Assembly (NCBI GenBank): GCA_019775845.1
Contig: JADQAV010000038.1
Coordinates: 664,812-728,811, forward strand
Direction: 5' to 3'
Source: Myrmaecium sp. VS I D KN 1
Taxonomy: Eukaryota > Ascomycota > Dothideomycetes > Valsariales > Valsariaceae
DNA: 64,000 nt
In this document: positions 1 through 10,652 of the stretch, one piece after another
How positions within the stretch are numbered: position 1 is the first letter of the stretch
How the letters are laid out: the number at the start of each line of letters is the position of its first letter
Translations under genes and position numbers: made by a program
Notes under the pieces: model-generated
Databases searched by the model: none
Told to the model about the DNA's origin: nothing
What the model saw: the letters and a program-made list of their open reading frames with translations, nothing else

Positions 1-980
1 GCTCCTCCTCCTTGTCGATGCCATCTAAGGGCGGGATACCTCTACCAGCGCGGTCGGATTTGTCGCCGAGGGCCAGAGATATCGGTTTCAGAGACACGTA
101 CTGCATGCGCGTAGGATTCGGACGGTCGTAAAGGATGACTTGCACATGTAGGCGCGCATCATTCGGGCAGAGTAAACGGGGGAACTTCGAATTGCCGTCG
201 GTATAGGCCACGATAAGACCTGAACTAGACTTCTGGACGGCGCTGGGAGGATTGACCGTTCCAAGGGCCAGTAGTGTGTGGTGTCCGCAGCGCTCAAATA
301 TGCTGATCACTGGATGTGGACTGTTCCGGTAGAGCGTCCCGACCTTCAAGGCATTTTCCACGTTTCGAAGCTGCCGCCATCAGTATGGCTTAGATATGTT
401 CGGGACGGCAAAGCGCATACCTCCACGTCTCCGAGGACCGCGACCACGAACAGGTCATATTCCGAGTTTTTCCAACCCACCAGCACCCCGGACTGTGAAC
501 CCGAAAGGGCATCTGAGGGCCAGAATATCCTCATCAACCCATTGTTCGTGAACATATCAACATGCTGCGCGCGCCTAGAACGATCCGCGACGCTTGAGTT
601 GTTCGCGAGCGGAAATACCTCCGCTGCCGGCGCGAGGATGCTAGATCGCCAAGTCAGTCCTCCGTGGGGGTAGTGATGCACATGCGACGTCGGGTACACT
701 GACAAGGTCCGCCTCTTCTGCGGCGATGTGGTATATCGGGATTATGAAGAGGAAGAAGAACACGGAGAGGATGCCGAAGCCGGTGGCCGTACGTGTCTAG
801 GGCAAGGGTGGTGTTAGCAATGCAGGGCCTCGGAGGCCGTCGGCGGCGTGGAACACCTACTACAACACCGTGGTCCCAAGCAAAAATTGCAAGCTCATAT
901 AGTCGTGTGACGAGGTCCCAGCGCGCGGTGATGTAGCCAGCGACGAAGATGCCCAGAGTGAGGATAGAGAATGGGTGCAT
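1..980 (-). CDS. Uncharacterised membrane-anchored protein, 3' end outside the window
   Basis: Spliced model, read leftward: exons 861-980, 700-796, 421-623 and 1-370 (continuing beyond the left edge); introns 797-860, 624-699 and 371-420 have GT..AG ends and keep phase. The start Met opens MHPFSILTLGIFVAGYITAR, a hydrophobic segment; exon 2 holds a second strong membrane helix (GILSVFFFLFIIPIYHIA). The rest is a soluble region with beta-rich stretches (GLMRIFWPSDALSG, SGVLVGWKNSEYDLFVVAVL) and no motif I recognise. The likely topology is one or two N-terminal helices anchoring an extracytoplasmic domain; this is inference. The second intron has more than one possible donor/acceptor pair; the chosen one avoids a stop. 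The product could belong to a conserved fungal family of unknown function. It is divergent from the Nup42 gene. Confidence 0.5.
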
Positions 981-2056
981 GAAGCGGTAGCTATGGCAGT
1001 CGGAGCATCACACAGTACACGGCACACGGCACACGGCGGACGACGATGAAGGAAGGCTGCTGGCGGCCCGTTGATGGCTTGTCTGGTGGGAGTGAAGGCG
1101 GCGAGAATCCGTAAGGGCAGTGATCGGAGGTTAAGGTCTTGAACAGGCGCAGGTCATTGTGAGTAGTTGGAAGGGGGCTTGGGTGGACCTCCCATCAACC
1201 GCATTGGAACTCTCTGGTGACGGATCTCGGACGGGGGAGGGACAAGGTAGATACCTTTCATCACGTTTCAATGGGCCCTTGGGAATGGGCCCTTGGGATT
1301 GGCTGCTTGATGACGGATGCACCTCAGGTACGGTAACTTTACCCAGGTCTTGACTTCACCAACAACCAACAACCATTTGGGATCTGGCGCATCAACTTGG
1401 AACTTGCAAGTCCAACCCCGTCGTTCTTTTACTCTCCCCTCGTTCCATCCTCTGTCCTTTTCCTATCACATCGAGTCTGTACTTCAAGGATCGCGACACT
1501 TCCTTTCTTGGCACGACCACAAGCGGAACGGGCACTCAACCGGGCTCTCTCCAGATCAAGACTACAATTGAATTAGAGTAGTCTTTTCTGATACCACTCC
1601 TACCTACAGTAGGTATATACAGGTGTGTATATTCATATCCATCGCTTTTTCCACCTACTCCAGCCTCAGTCTCGGAGCCCAGAGCATAAGGCCTACTGTA
1701 ATTTACTACTTATATAGTGCTTACTACTCTATAAGTACGGTATATTATGTATGTACTGGTCCCCGCTACATATACTATGCACTGTTCAGGTATAGCTCAA
1801 GCTATCATTGTTACGCTTCCCGGCGAGCGAGGACGGGAACAGCTCCACTACCTACCACGCTACAGAAAAGTCCCGAGAGCCTCGAAGCTCCATGTTAACC
1901 GCAATGCATTGACTGCTACTTTTTCCCTCTTACTGCAAACCCGCTTCGATCGCGTTGCTATCGGACTTGTTCTGATGGCCCGACTAACCCGTACGATTTG
2001 TTAGATCTACCGCGTCGCCAACTCCGCGACAAGACCAGCCGCCCTTTCCAGGCAGC
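981..2056. promoter_or_regulatory. Divergent intergenic region with a tandem 14-bp repeat
   Basis: No convincing gene lies here; short open frames lack family features. The region separates the divergent membrane-protein and Nup42 genes. It contains a perfect tandem duplication of a 14-mer with a GGGCCC core (1271-1284 and 1285-1298), directly followed by an inverted CCAAT box (ATTGGC, 1298-1303). The Nup42-proximal part (1600-1800) is AT-rich with several TATA-like runs. Confidence 0.4.
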
Positions 2057-4161
2057 ATGTCGCGCCCGACGTGCAAGTACTTCCTTCAAGGGAACTGCCG
2101 CTATGGAGGTAAGGCAGCGTCGCGTTCATTCTGATATCGTTGGCCAAGCTGGCTTACTATCGCCGTCTTTAGCCAACTGCAAGTTCTTCCATCCAGGTTC
2201 CAGGCAGCCGCAGAATTCGAACCCTTTTCAGAATTCGAATCCTAATCAGAACCGCTTCGGCGTGTTCCAATCCAACCAACCTGACAGATATCGTCCGGGT
2301 CAGAACGTAAACCGTAAGTTCTTCTTTTACTCCCCTACTCCCCGGGTGGAAGCTGCCCTGAGGAGTGAGTGGCATGCACTCCAAGCTCCAGTTGGCACAA
2401 GGGCAGAGAGTGCTCCTTACCTTTATTGATGGCATACTGACCGATTATATCAGGGGGACAAGGGCCCGATAAAGCACCGTAAGTTCAAGATCATGTGAGT
2501 TCTATGCGAAAGATGAAAATAGCTAACCCTACACCTAGTTTCCACCTTGATCCCAAGATTATCGAGCAGGATCTCACAGGGGACCGACCGATATGGTTCC
2601 TTTCCTCGTATGGTCCGGGTCGTGACGCGCCTCGGGAACTGTTCGGTGGCTACCCGATGGAGCAAAGCTTTGAAGAGCTTCGTGTGAAGTACTATCTTGC
2701 TCAAGCCAACGGCAATGTACAGGCTGCTGTAAGTATTCGACTCACCACTAATATGAGCCTGTCACTCACGTCTTGCAGATCCAAGAGGAGCAACAGTTAC
2801 TTAGTTCAGCGGAAGGCCAGATCCAGAATGTCTTGAAGGACTTGAACGGAGCTGTCAAATACGTCATAGATGGCCAGAACCAGCATCCAAACCGTTGGGA
2901 CATCCTCAAATCCTCCGAAACCCCGGGTATACCCCCGCCTCCAGTCAGTCGAGCACGTAGTCAATTCCAAGCCCCCCCTCCAGGCCCTTCAGGCCCTTCA
3001 GGTTTTGGGCAACCATCAGCTTTGGGTGCAGCGCAGGCAAAACCGCCATTCGGCGCACCGAGCTTTGGACAGCCTTCAGCTGCACAATCGACCTTTGGCC
3101 AGCCATCAGCCCCTTCATCCTTCGGTCGTCCGGCGGCCTTTGGCCAACCTTCTGTCCCTGGCCAACAGTCTGCATTTGGGCAGCCATCGATGCCGACACA
3201 ACAATCTCCATTTGGCCAACCGTCAGCACTTGGCCAACAATCCGCCTTTGGAAAGCCGTCCATTCCTGGACAAAATTCCCCATTTGGACAACCGTCAGCC
3301 GTCGCACAACAGTCGCCCTTTGGCCAATCCCCGGCCCCTTCAAATCAGTCTCCATTTGCCCAAGCAGCTACTCCAAGCCAGCCATCTGCATTCGGGCAAG
3401 CAGGCAATTTAGGCCAAAACACATCGCCATTCGCCTCAAAAAGCCCGGCATTTGGTCAATCCGGGTTTGGTCAACCTTCAGCGCTTGGTCAGCCAAGTGC
3501 TTTCGGCAAACCGGCCGCTGCTGGACCTCAAGGATCACTCTTTGGGCAAGCCGCATCCTCCGCATTCGGGCAACCTTCAGCGCCCGGTAATAACGCATCG
3601 CCGTTCTCTCAACCGGCCCCAGCTCAGCCAGCAAACCCTTTCAGTCAAACAAGTCAAACAAACTCCGGCCCCTTCGGAGGTTCCGGTGCCTCGAATGGCG
3701 CATTCGGGCAAGCTTCCGCACCACAAACCGCTTCTCCCTTTGGTCAACCCGCAGCGCAAACTAATAGTCCCTTTGGCCAAGCCAACGGACAACCAGTGAC
3801 ATCCAGCCCCTTAGGCGCCGGGCCTCAAACCAACGGCTTCGGAAGTGCCGGCGCACCCACGCCATCATCCTCCGGCGCTGCAACAACCAAAGACGCGTCC
3901 GGCCGGCTCACGTCCTACAAGGGCCGGCCGGTCCGGTACGTGGACGAGCAGCCGCATTACCAGTCCGCCCGCAACGAGCTGGTCCGCATCTTCTTCCCGG
4001 ACGGCCCGCCCGCCCGCAACCCGTACGCGGAAGCGCCGCCGGAGCTGTACACGCCCGCGCATGAAGAGGCGTACAACTACGCGCGCGAGCACGGCGAGTT
4101 TAAGGATGGGATCATGCCCGAGTTGCCCCCGCTGGTGGCGTGGAATGATTTTGACTTGTGA
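2057..4161 (+). CDS. CCCH zinc-finger FG nucleoporin, Nup42/Amo1 family
   Basis: Probable exons 2057-2108, 2173-2313, 2454-2478, 2539-2728 and 2779-4161, giving about 596 residues. The N-terminus holds one CCCH finger (C6-x7-C14-x5-C20-x3-H24). A conserved segment with GPGRDAPRELFGG and EQSFEELRVKYY follows, then about 300 residues of FG repeats of the SPFGQPS/SAFGQPS type, and a conserved C-terminal module (SYKGRPVRYVDEQPHY ... PELPPLVAWNDFDL). In yeast, Nup42 sits on the cytoplasmic face of the nuclear pore and works with Gle1 in mRNA export; the same role is inferred here. The small third exon is ambiguous: an alternative (exon 2 ending at 2306, exon 3 2454-2494) also keeps frame but uses weaker splice sites. 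Confidence 0.85.
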
Positions 4162-5865
4162 TTGTGGTCCGGCGTGAGCGCGTGTATTACTATCTGTTCT
4201 AAGTATGCTTCATGCGGAAAAGGGACAAATCCTCTTGGGGTGGGGTGGGACGGAGATGGCGTTGCTTTTGATTCCTCTTTATATATGAGACCGCTACCGA
4301 AGATTACGGCCGCGCTCGATACTCTAAGAAGTAGATGAGGAAAAAGGAAAATGAATGGGGAGCATGTCTGTAACCTCTTTCATTGGCATGGTGTTTTTAA
4401 GGAGTTTTTCCTTTTTTTTTTTTTTTTTCTCTTCTTTCTTTCGATTTTCTTTCTGGTCGAATCGTTTGGTTGGGACGACCTACGTCGCTCTCGACCCGGA
4501 AAATGGGGATTGGTGCCTGACTTGGTTGCAAGGAAGGGCGTGGGGAAGGAGAGGGGGTTGAGGTAGGGTGAATAAACATATTATATCCCATTATGGTATC
4601 CTACAGTACATGCGTGGGGAGTGGGGAGGGGGGAATCGTCAATTGACAATGGACAATGGTGAAAGGTCAACAATGAATGGTAACAGGTAGAGATCCCCCC
4701 CACCCCCCCCGGCTTCCCGGGGACAGCCTTGTGTAACGAAGGTGACTCGAACGGAGCGCCCTACCGACCGCCGTGGTGGGATTCGTCAGATGGGCGGCAA
4801 AGGCTCAAGTAGGTACATGTGGATCGATGTATGGATATCCGCATGGAGTATCTAACTACCCAGGTTCTCCCCTCTCCGTCTCTTTCTCTTTCGACTCTCC
4901 CGCATGCAAGGCGAGATGCAGCCAAGGCAGGGCGATTGATGGCCTTGTCCTTTACGAGTCCTTACGAGTTCCCCTCCCCCTCCCCTCCCCATCCCGCTTG
5001 TCGTCGTCTTCGCCGTGGATTCGAGGCAATCCACTCCACTCCAATCCATCCATCCATCCATTCGTTCTTTTCTCTCGCTCGCACCGGGCAACACCTGGTC
5101 AACCTGGGCCAAGCTGGGGCAAAAACCCGGCCAAGCCAGAGTAGAGCCTGATCGCACTCGGGCGGAAAGAAAGAAAGAAAAAAACAAAAAAAAAAAGAGT
5201 CAAGAAGCGGTCACGTACGTTCGGGCGAGCAGTTGGTCGGCCCAGCGCTGCCACCGTTCCACCGCTCTTCAGCCTCACTCGTTCGTTCGTCTGCCACTCT
5301 CCAGCCAGCCGGGTCGAAGCAGCACCACCCGACAGACCTCCCACCTCCCACCTCCCACCTCCAACCTCCCTCCAACCGTTCCCACCTCCAATCTTCCAAC
5401 TTCAGCGCGCGCTGCCTTTCGCCTCCCCCTGCGTGTTGTTATAAGCCGGCTGCGTCGCATGCCTTTTCCTTGCGCTCTTCTTCTCGTTCTGATCCTCAAC
5501 CTCAACCTCAACCTCATCCTCGACTTCGACTTCGACTTTCTCTTCCTCACCTCCTCCAATGTCTGACGTCCACCGTCCTTGAACGGCCACCGTCTTTCCT
5601 CCTCGTCTCCACCACCACCTCACACCTCTACACGCTGCTGCACTCGGACACACGACACCCCGCCATCGTTACACGGCCTCGAAGAATTTCCCCGGTCACG
5701 GTCCTCCACTCTCTTCTTTTCCCCCAACCCACGTCCAAACCACCATCCACCTCCTCGGATTAGAAAAATCACACGCTTCCTCCTTTCCGACGTACCACTA
5801 CCACGACCACGACCACGACCACTCCGCATTCTTCCCTCGTCGTCGGGAAAAAACCCCCGGCGGTC
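4162..5865. other. Intergenic region with T-tract and pyrimidine-rich leader
   Basis: No gene is supported. The 3' side of Nup42 has a 17-nt T run (4412-4428). From about 4860 to 5865 the plus strand is C/T-rich and repetitive: CCATC repeats near 5046-5060, CCACCTC repeats near 5340-5365, CCTCAA hexamers near 5497-5516 and ACGACC repeats near 5803-5822. This fits a long pyrimidine-rich promoter/5' leader of the downstream F-box gene. Confidence 0.4.
4412..4428 (+). repeat. 17-nt poly-T tract
   Basis: An uninterrupted T run about 250 bp after the Nup42 stop codon. Confidence 0.85.
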
Positions 5866-7646
5866 ATGGCGACACCAACATCGCTGCTGGATCTGCCGCG
5901 CGAGCTCCAAGATGAGATCGTCTCCTACGTACGTGAGCGCCCCGCCCCGCCCCGCCCCGCCCCGTCCCCGGTCCTCCTGCTTGCCTGCGTGCCTTTGTGC
6001 GACATCTCGATTAATCATCATCCCCCCCGGCGAAAAACAGCTGCTTCGACCGTGGGACCTGGTGCAGGTCTGCCTCGCCTGCCAGCAATTGCAATGCATC
6101 GCGACGCCCGTGCTGTACTGCCGCCTCGTCGTCGACGGCGGCATCGCGCCGCGCACCGGGAAGGAGACCTTCGCCCCGACGAATCCGGGATTGCGATACG
6201 TACGCCATTTTACGGTGACGGGCGCGGTGACGGGCGATCGGCTTCGTCAGTGGGTGAAGGCGTTGCCGAGGGACTCGTTGGTTTCGCTTTCGTATGTTTT
6301 TTTTTTTTCTTTTCCGTCTCGACGATGAGGATCAGGCTGGGAACTAACTCGCGATGAAGATACCCTCGATCTACGGTGCTTGACGGAAGGGTGATATCCG
6401 TCTTGTGGAACCACCAGAGATGTCTGGAGAGGGTCGAGCTGAGCGATTTTACCCAGACCTTCGCTGCCATGACGGATCGATGCCTGGGTCTTCTCGCCAC
6501 GCTCCCAAACATCAAGCAGCTGCACATCTGGCCCTCGGCGTTCTCGCAGAAACATCTGCAGATCTCGAACCTCGCGCTTCAACGGTGCATGTCGCTCACC
6601 AAGCTCAGCGTCTGTCGACCGGTCAAGGGCGCCGAGCCCATCACCGACGCCGTGCTCCCGGCGCTGTTCGAGAACTGCAGATATCTGAGCACCGTCGGCT
6701 CACTCCGGCTGAAGGAGCTCAATTTGGAAGGCATTAGCTTCTACAAGTTCGAGCCCGACCGGATCCTCTTCCGGATCGTCCACTTCCCCACGCTCGAGGT
6801 CCTGCGCCTGAAGAACTGCACCGGCCCGCTCGCCCTGTTCATCCGCTGGCTGCGTGGCCAGAAGCTACATACGTTCGTGTTCCATGAGGACCCGGGCAGG
6901 TCGACCCACCTCCGGACGACGTCGGCGATGGAGGCCCTGCTGTTGAACCTGAAAGAGCTGCAGCATCTCTACATCTACGCCGCGAACCACACGCTGCCGC
7001 GATTCGGATGCATCACCCGGCATCGAGCGACCCTGCGCACGTTGTTCCTCAAGTGCAACTACAACGCCCGCTACGACCTCGAGGATATCGAGGACATCGT
7101 GTACGACTGCCGCAACCTCGAGGAGCTCGCCCTCGGATTTCCGCGCATCGATTCTCTCAGCGAGTTCGACAGATACCTCGTAAGCACATCACCCTTGATC
7201 CCCATCCCCGGAACAATTTCCAAGACAAAGCGGACACTGACACTTTTCCCTACACACAGGCCCCCATCGCAACCCTCCCCAAACTCCACACCTTCCGACT
7301 CCTCTCGCCCATCCGACCCTTATGCCTCGACAGCACCAACACGCTCGTCCACCACGCCCTGCAAAAGGAGCTGCTCGACGGCCTCGCCTTCACCCCGCCC
7401 ACCGAGAACCTCCCCTGCTCCGTCTGCAACCCCTACACCGCCGAGGCCATCTACCGCATCCTGCTGCGCGAGGTCGCCACCCGCTGGATGAACTTCCTCA
7501 CCGCGCCGCCGCCGGAGCCGCCCCACCACTCGACGTTGGCCGCGAAGACGGCGTCCGGCGCCAGGGGGGCGGCCGCGACTGCCGCCGCGCGCCGGGACTC
7601 CGGCGTCGGCATCGAGACGCCTGGGTCGGCGACGCTAACACCGGTT

Positions 7647-7685
<39 letters not shown>

Positions 7686-8036
7686 GCAGGTTCGTCCGGC
7701 GACGGCATCGCGCCTGCGACTACCAGCGACGTCGATAACGGTACCGAAGACGTAGACGACGAAGACGACTGGCCCCCGACCCGGGGCCCCGGCGGCCTCT
7801 CCCGACTGCAGGTCCTCAGCTTCGGCTCGGACACGGCGGACATTTACGTCGGGGCGCGCGTGTGGACGCTGCCGCAGGCGTGCTTCATGCGGGCGGAGGT
7901 GCGGAACGCGTTGGGGGTGCGGAGCGCGCTGGCGGTGCCGGTGGGGAAGGCGACGGTGCCGTCGATCACGGGCGTGGGCCGGGAGGGGGAGGGGGTGGTG
8001 GAGTATGTTGTTGGGGGGAGGACGGCGTTGTGGTAG
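5866..8036 (+). CDS. F-box protein with leucine-rich-like repeats
   Basis: Exons 5866-5928, 6041-6291, 6360-7179 and 7260-8036 (636 residues). The N-terminus LLDLPRELQDEIVSYV..LLRPWDLVQVCLACQ is a typical fungal F-box, which would bind Skp1 in an SCF ubiquitin ligase. The middle (about residues 100-380) has irregular leucine-rich strands (LKELNLEG, LEVLRLKNC, LRTLFLKCN, LEELALGFP) suited to substrate binding. The C-terminal third contains a disordered insert with a 13-Ser run encoded by pure TCG repeats (7647-7685) and an acidic patch, before a short ordered tail. The substrate is unknown. The third exon begins after a weakly defined acceptor (about 6359), so that junction may move by a few codons. 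Confidence 0.75.
7647..7685 (+). repeat. TCG trinucleotide repeat (13 units) within the F-box gene
   Basis: Pure TCG repeats that encode the poly-Ser run; length variation between strains is likely. Confidence 0.9.
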
Positions 8037-8042
8037 GTGACT

Positions 8043-8086
8043 GGGGGGGGGGGGAGGTGACTGGGGGGGGGGGGGGGGGTGGGGGG
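8043..8086 (+). repeat. Duplicated poly-G tracts just after the F-box stop codon
   Basis: Runs of 12 G (8043-8054), 17 G (8063-8079) and 6 G (8081-8086), the first two each preceded by AGGTGACT. The run begins 6 nt after the F-box stop codon. It has the composition of a G-quadruplex-forming tract on the mRNA-sense strand. Confidence 0.8.
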
Positions 8087-9161
8087 ACCTTTGGTGGTGG
8101 TTCTTTGTATATTTTTCTTCTTGGCTTTGATTTGCTTTGGTTTGCCTGGCTTTCATTCTCTTTTCGTTTTCTTCGGCCTTTCTTTCTCTTCTTTCTATTA
8201 ATCCGGCTTCTTCGTCTACTGGCCCGTTCAGGTTCGGTGGGTGGTGCTTGGTTATACGGGATGACTTGGCGGGCCGGAGATACCGGCAGGGTATGATGCG
8301 AGGGAGAATATCGAGCGTTCTTTGATGGCGTTCCCAAGGTGAAAAAGAATTAAGGATCGATCGATGGAGGAGAGGAGAGATGAAAGTTTTTGCTTTTTCC
8401 TCTTCTAGGGAGTCGGGATGAAGGAATATCTCTCTAGCACCGACGGGCGGCGGCGGTGATGATAATGATGATGATGATCTGCGATTCGGAGGAGGACGGT
8501 CACCCCGACTATTCATTCAGGCATCTCTGATGATGAGAATCTTCTTCTTCCTTCTCTTTTTACTTCTTCATCTCTTCTTTCTTCTCATCCAGATCCACAA
8601 TATTACTTTATTGAGTTTTCCTCTTATATCAGCTTTCTCTCTTTTCTGGTTCTTTCTCTCCTTCAGACATCGATTTGCTTTAATACACTCCCGCCGACCT
8701 CCTCGTCTCCCTCGCTTGCTTGCTTGCTCACATCTTTCAATCTTCAACCTTCAATCTTCTTACTTCGCATCAACTAATCACAACTCGGACTTCCACCACT
8801 CTGCATCTCCATCTTCATCTCCGAATGTTGCGCCAGGGTGCTGCAAAAACTCCCTCTTCCCCTTGAGATGCCACGTATCACATCTGGAAACCCACCGGGC
8901 ATCGTCGTACTTGGAAATAAGGCCTTTTCTGCTTTTCTTTTGCGAGGAAGGTGATGAATTGCCTTTCTTTGTTTCCTCCGTGGGATCGGAGAAGGGGGGG
9001 AGGAGAGGGTGTGAGTTTGCCAGGGAAACCGGATGGACGTCGATGTTGATGGCGCATGTTCACGCCTCATGATCGTGCCTCGTGCCGCGTCGTGCCATGT
9101 CGAGCAAACACAACGCCTCACCGAAACGAAACAGGGAACGGGATGCAAAACACAGTTTTCC
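8087..9161. other. Intergenic region between convergent genes
   Basis: This stretch lies between the 3' ends of the F-box and Med11 genes. Open frames here are low-complexity (Pro/Arg-rich shadows of G/C runs, or Phe/Leu-rich shadows of T/C runs). The content is TTC/CTT-rich sequence; no gene or RNA is recognised. Confidence 0.4.
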
Positions 9162-9899
9162 TCAGCGCATCTCCACATCCCCATCCTCCCCCTCCTCCTC
9201 CCCCTGCCCCTCCCCCTTCTCAAGCACCTCCCTCCAGCACCCCATCAACTCCCCCCCCACCACCTCCCCCACATCGCCCCTACCCGCCCTCTCATTCAAC
9301 CACCCCACATCCAACGCGCCCAAGCCTCCAGCCCTCACCTCCCCCTCCCCGCGCACCTTGCGCTCCGGCTCCCGCCCCAGCTTCGCGGGTCCAGCGGCAG
9401 CGCCAGCAAACACCCCGCCCGCCCCCCCGTTGTCGTCGTCCCCGGCAACCCCGGCACCCGCCCGCACGGCCGCCGGCGGCGCGACGGGGATGCGTCCCCC
9501 GGCGGCGAGGGCGCGGGCGGCGTCGCGCAGGGCGCTGGTGAGGTGGTTGGTCAGGGTGGCGTAGGTGCGGACGGCGTGGCGGAAGCGGGCGCGGTGGGCG
9601 GCTGTGGGGTCGGTTGGTTCTTCGGCTTCTTCTTCTTCGCCGTGTTGTTTTTCTGTGTCTGAGGGTTTTGAGGTGAGGGTTTGGGATGGGTGGGTGGAGG
9701 CGGCGATGGCGGCGTCGATGGAGGGGAGTTGGGAGGGGGGGAGCGGGGAGGGGCTTAGGGCTAGGAGGGCTTCGCCGGCGGCGAGGAGGAGGAGGGGGGC
9801 TTGGGCGGAGAGGGTGGAGAGGGTGCGAATTTCGGTGGATGCGGTGCTGGTTGTGGTGGAGGTGGGTTGTTCGGGGTTGGTGGGTGGTGGGAGGGCCAT
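9162..9899 (-). CDS. Mediator complex subunit 11 (Med11)
   Basis: A single-exon frame of 245 residues. After a low-complexity start comes a helix-rich segment beginning IRTLSTLSAQAPLLLLAAGEALLAL, an acidic linker, and a second helical segment (HRARFRHAVRTYATLTNHLT), as in fungal Med11 four-helix modules. The C-terminal GGLGALDVGWLNERAG closely resembles the GGLGNLDVGWLNSR-type motif I associate with filamentous-fungal Med11. Med11 pairs with Med22 in the Mediator head and helps recruit RNA polymerase II and TFIIH. It is larger and more Ala/Gly-rich than yeast Med11 (about 130 residues), as is usual in filamentous fungi. It is divergent from TAF5, another general transcription factor. Confidence 0.7.
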   Translation of the reverse strand: MALPPPTNPEQPTSTTTSTASTEIRTLSTLSAQAPLLLLAAGEALLALSPSPLPPSQLPSIDAAIAASTHPSQTLTSKPSDTEKQHGEEEEAEEPTDPTAAHRARFRHAVRTYATLTNHLTSALRDAARALAAGGRIPVAPPAAVRAGAGVAGDDDNGGAGGVFAGAAAGPAKLGREPERKVRGEGEVRAGGLGALDVGWLNERAGRGDVGEVVGGELMGCWREVLEKGEGQGEEEGEDGDVEMR

Positions 9900-10652
9900 T
9901 TTGGTTCGGTGCGGTTTGGTTTGCGGGTTGCTTGGGGTGTGGTGGCTGTGGGCGCTGCCTATGAGGGTGGTTGGAGCTGTGTGTGTATGTTGTGGAGTGC
10001 GAAGGGCCTTGAGGCGTGTGGTTGCGCTGAGAAGCTTGGTGATCCGTGGAGGTTGTTCAGCCGGATAGAAGAGGGTGTGGAGATTGGAGAAGAGGCGCGT
10101 GGTAGATATGTACGGAGATGTGCGTGTAGAAGATTCCTAAGGACGCCGTACGGCGTATATATCGCGAGTATGAGGGCGATTGAGGGCGGAAACAGCTGTG
10201 ATGCGGTTGGGCAGTATTCGATGGACGTTGAGCTTGTAGAGGAGAGGTGGAGGGATATGAGCCTGAGGCATGATGAATGGAAAGTCCCTGGGTCCAAGGG
10301 TCCGTGCGTCTGATAGGGCTGAGCTAGCGGGCAATGTGGTCGAACTGCACTGCGACTGCGACTGCGACGGCAATTCCATCGTCACAACCATCACTATCGA
10401 TCCTACCATCGCAGTTTGCCTCTACTCTTCCCCGTCCTTGGAGCGTCCATCGCACACGCCTGGCAATACAGTTTCTGTCGCTCCCTATAGCCTTCCCGGT
10501 GGTCGGCATCCCCGCGCGCAAACCGCGACGCTTCATGGGCTCGGCACCGTGAAGCTGGCTGGCACGCGAAGGGACATCAGGATTCACTCACCTGCACGCG
10601 TCTCACGGGGCACTCGACCATCTCAACCTCAACCTCAACCTCAATTCCAACC
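9900..10652. promoter_or_regulatory. Divergent promoter region of Med11 and TAF5
   Basis: This is 753 bp with no supported gene. It contains alternating CTGCGA repeats near 10348-10370 and, directly before the TAF5 start, tandem CTCAAC hexamers (about 10622-10641) that resemble the leader repeats of the F-box gene. Confidence 0.4.
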
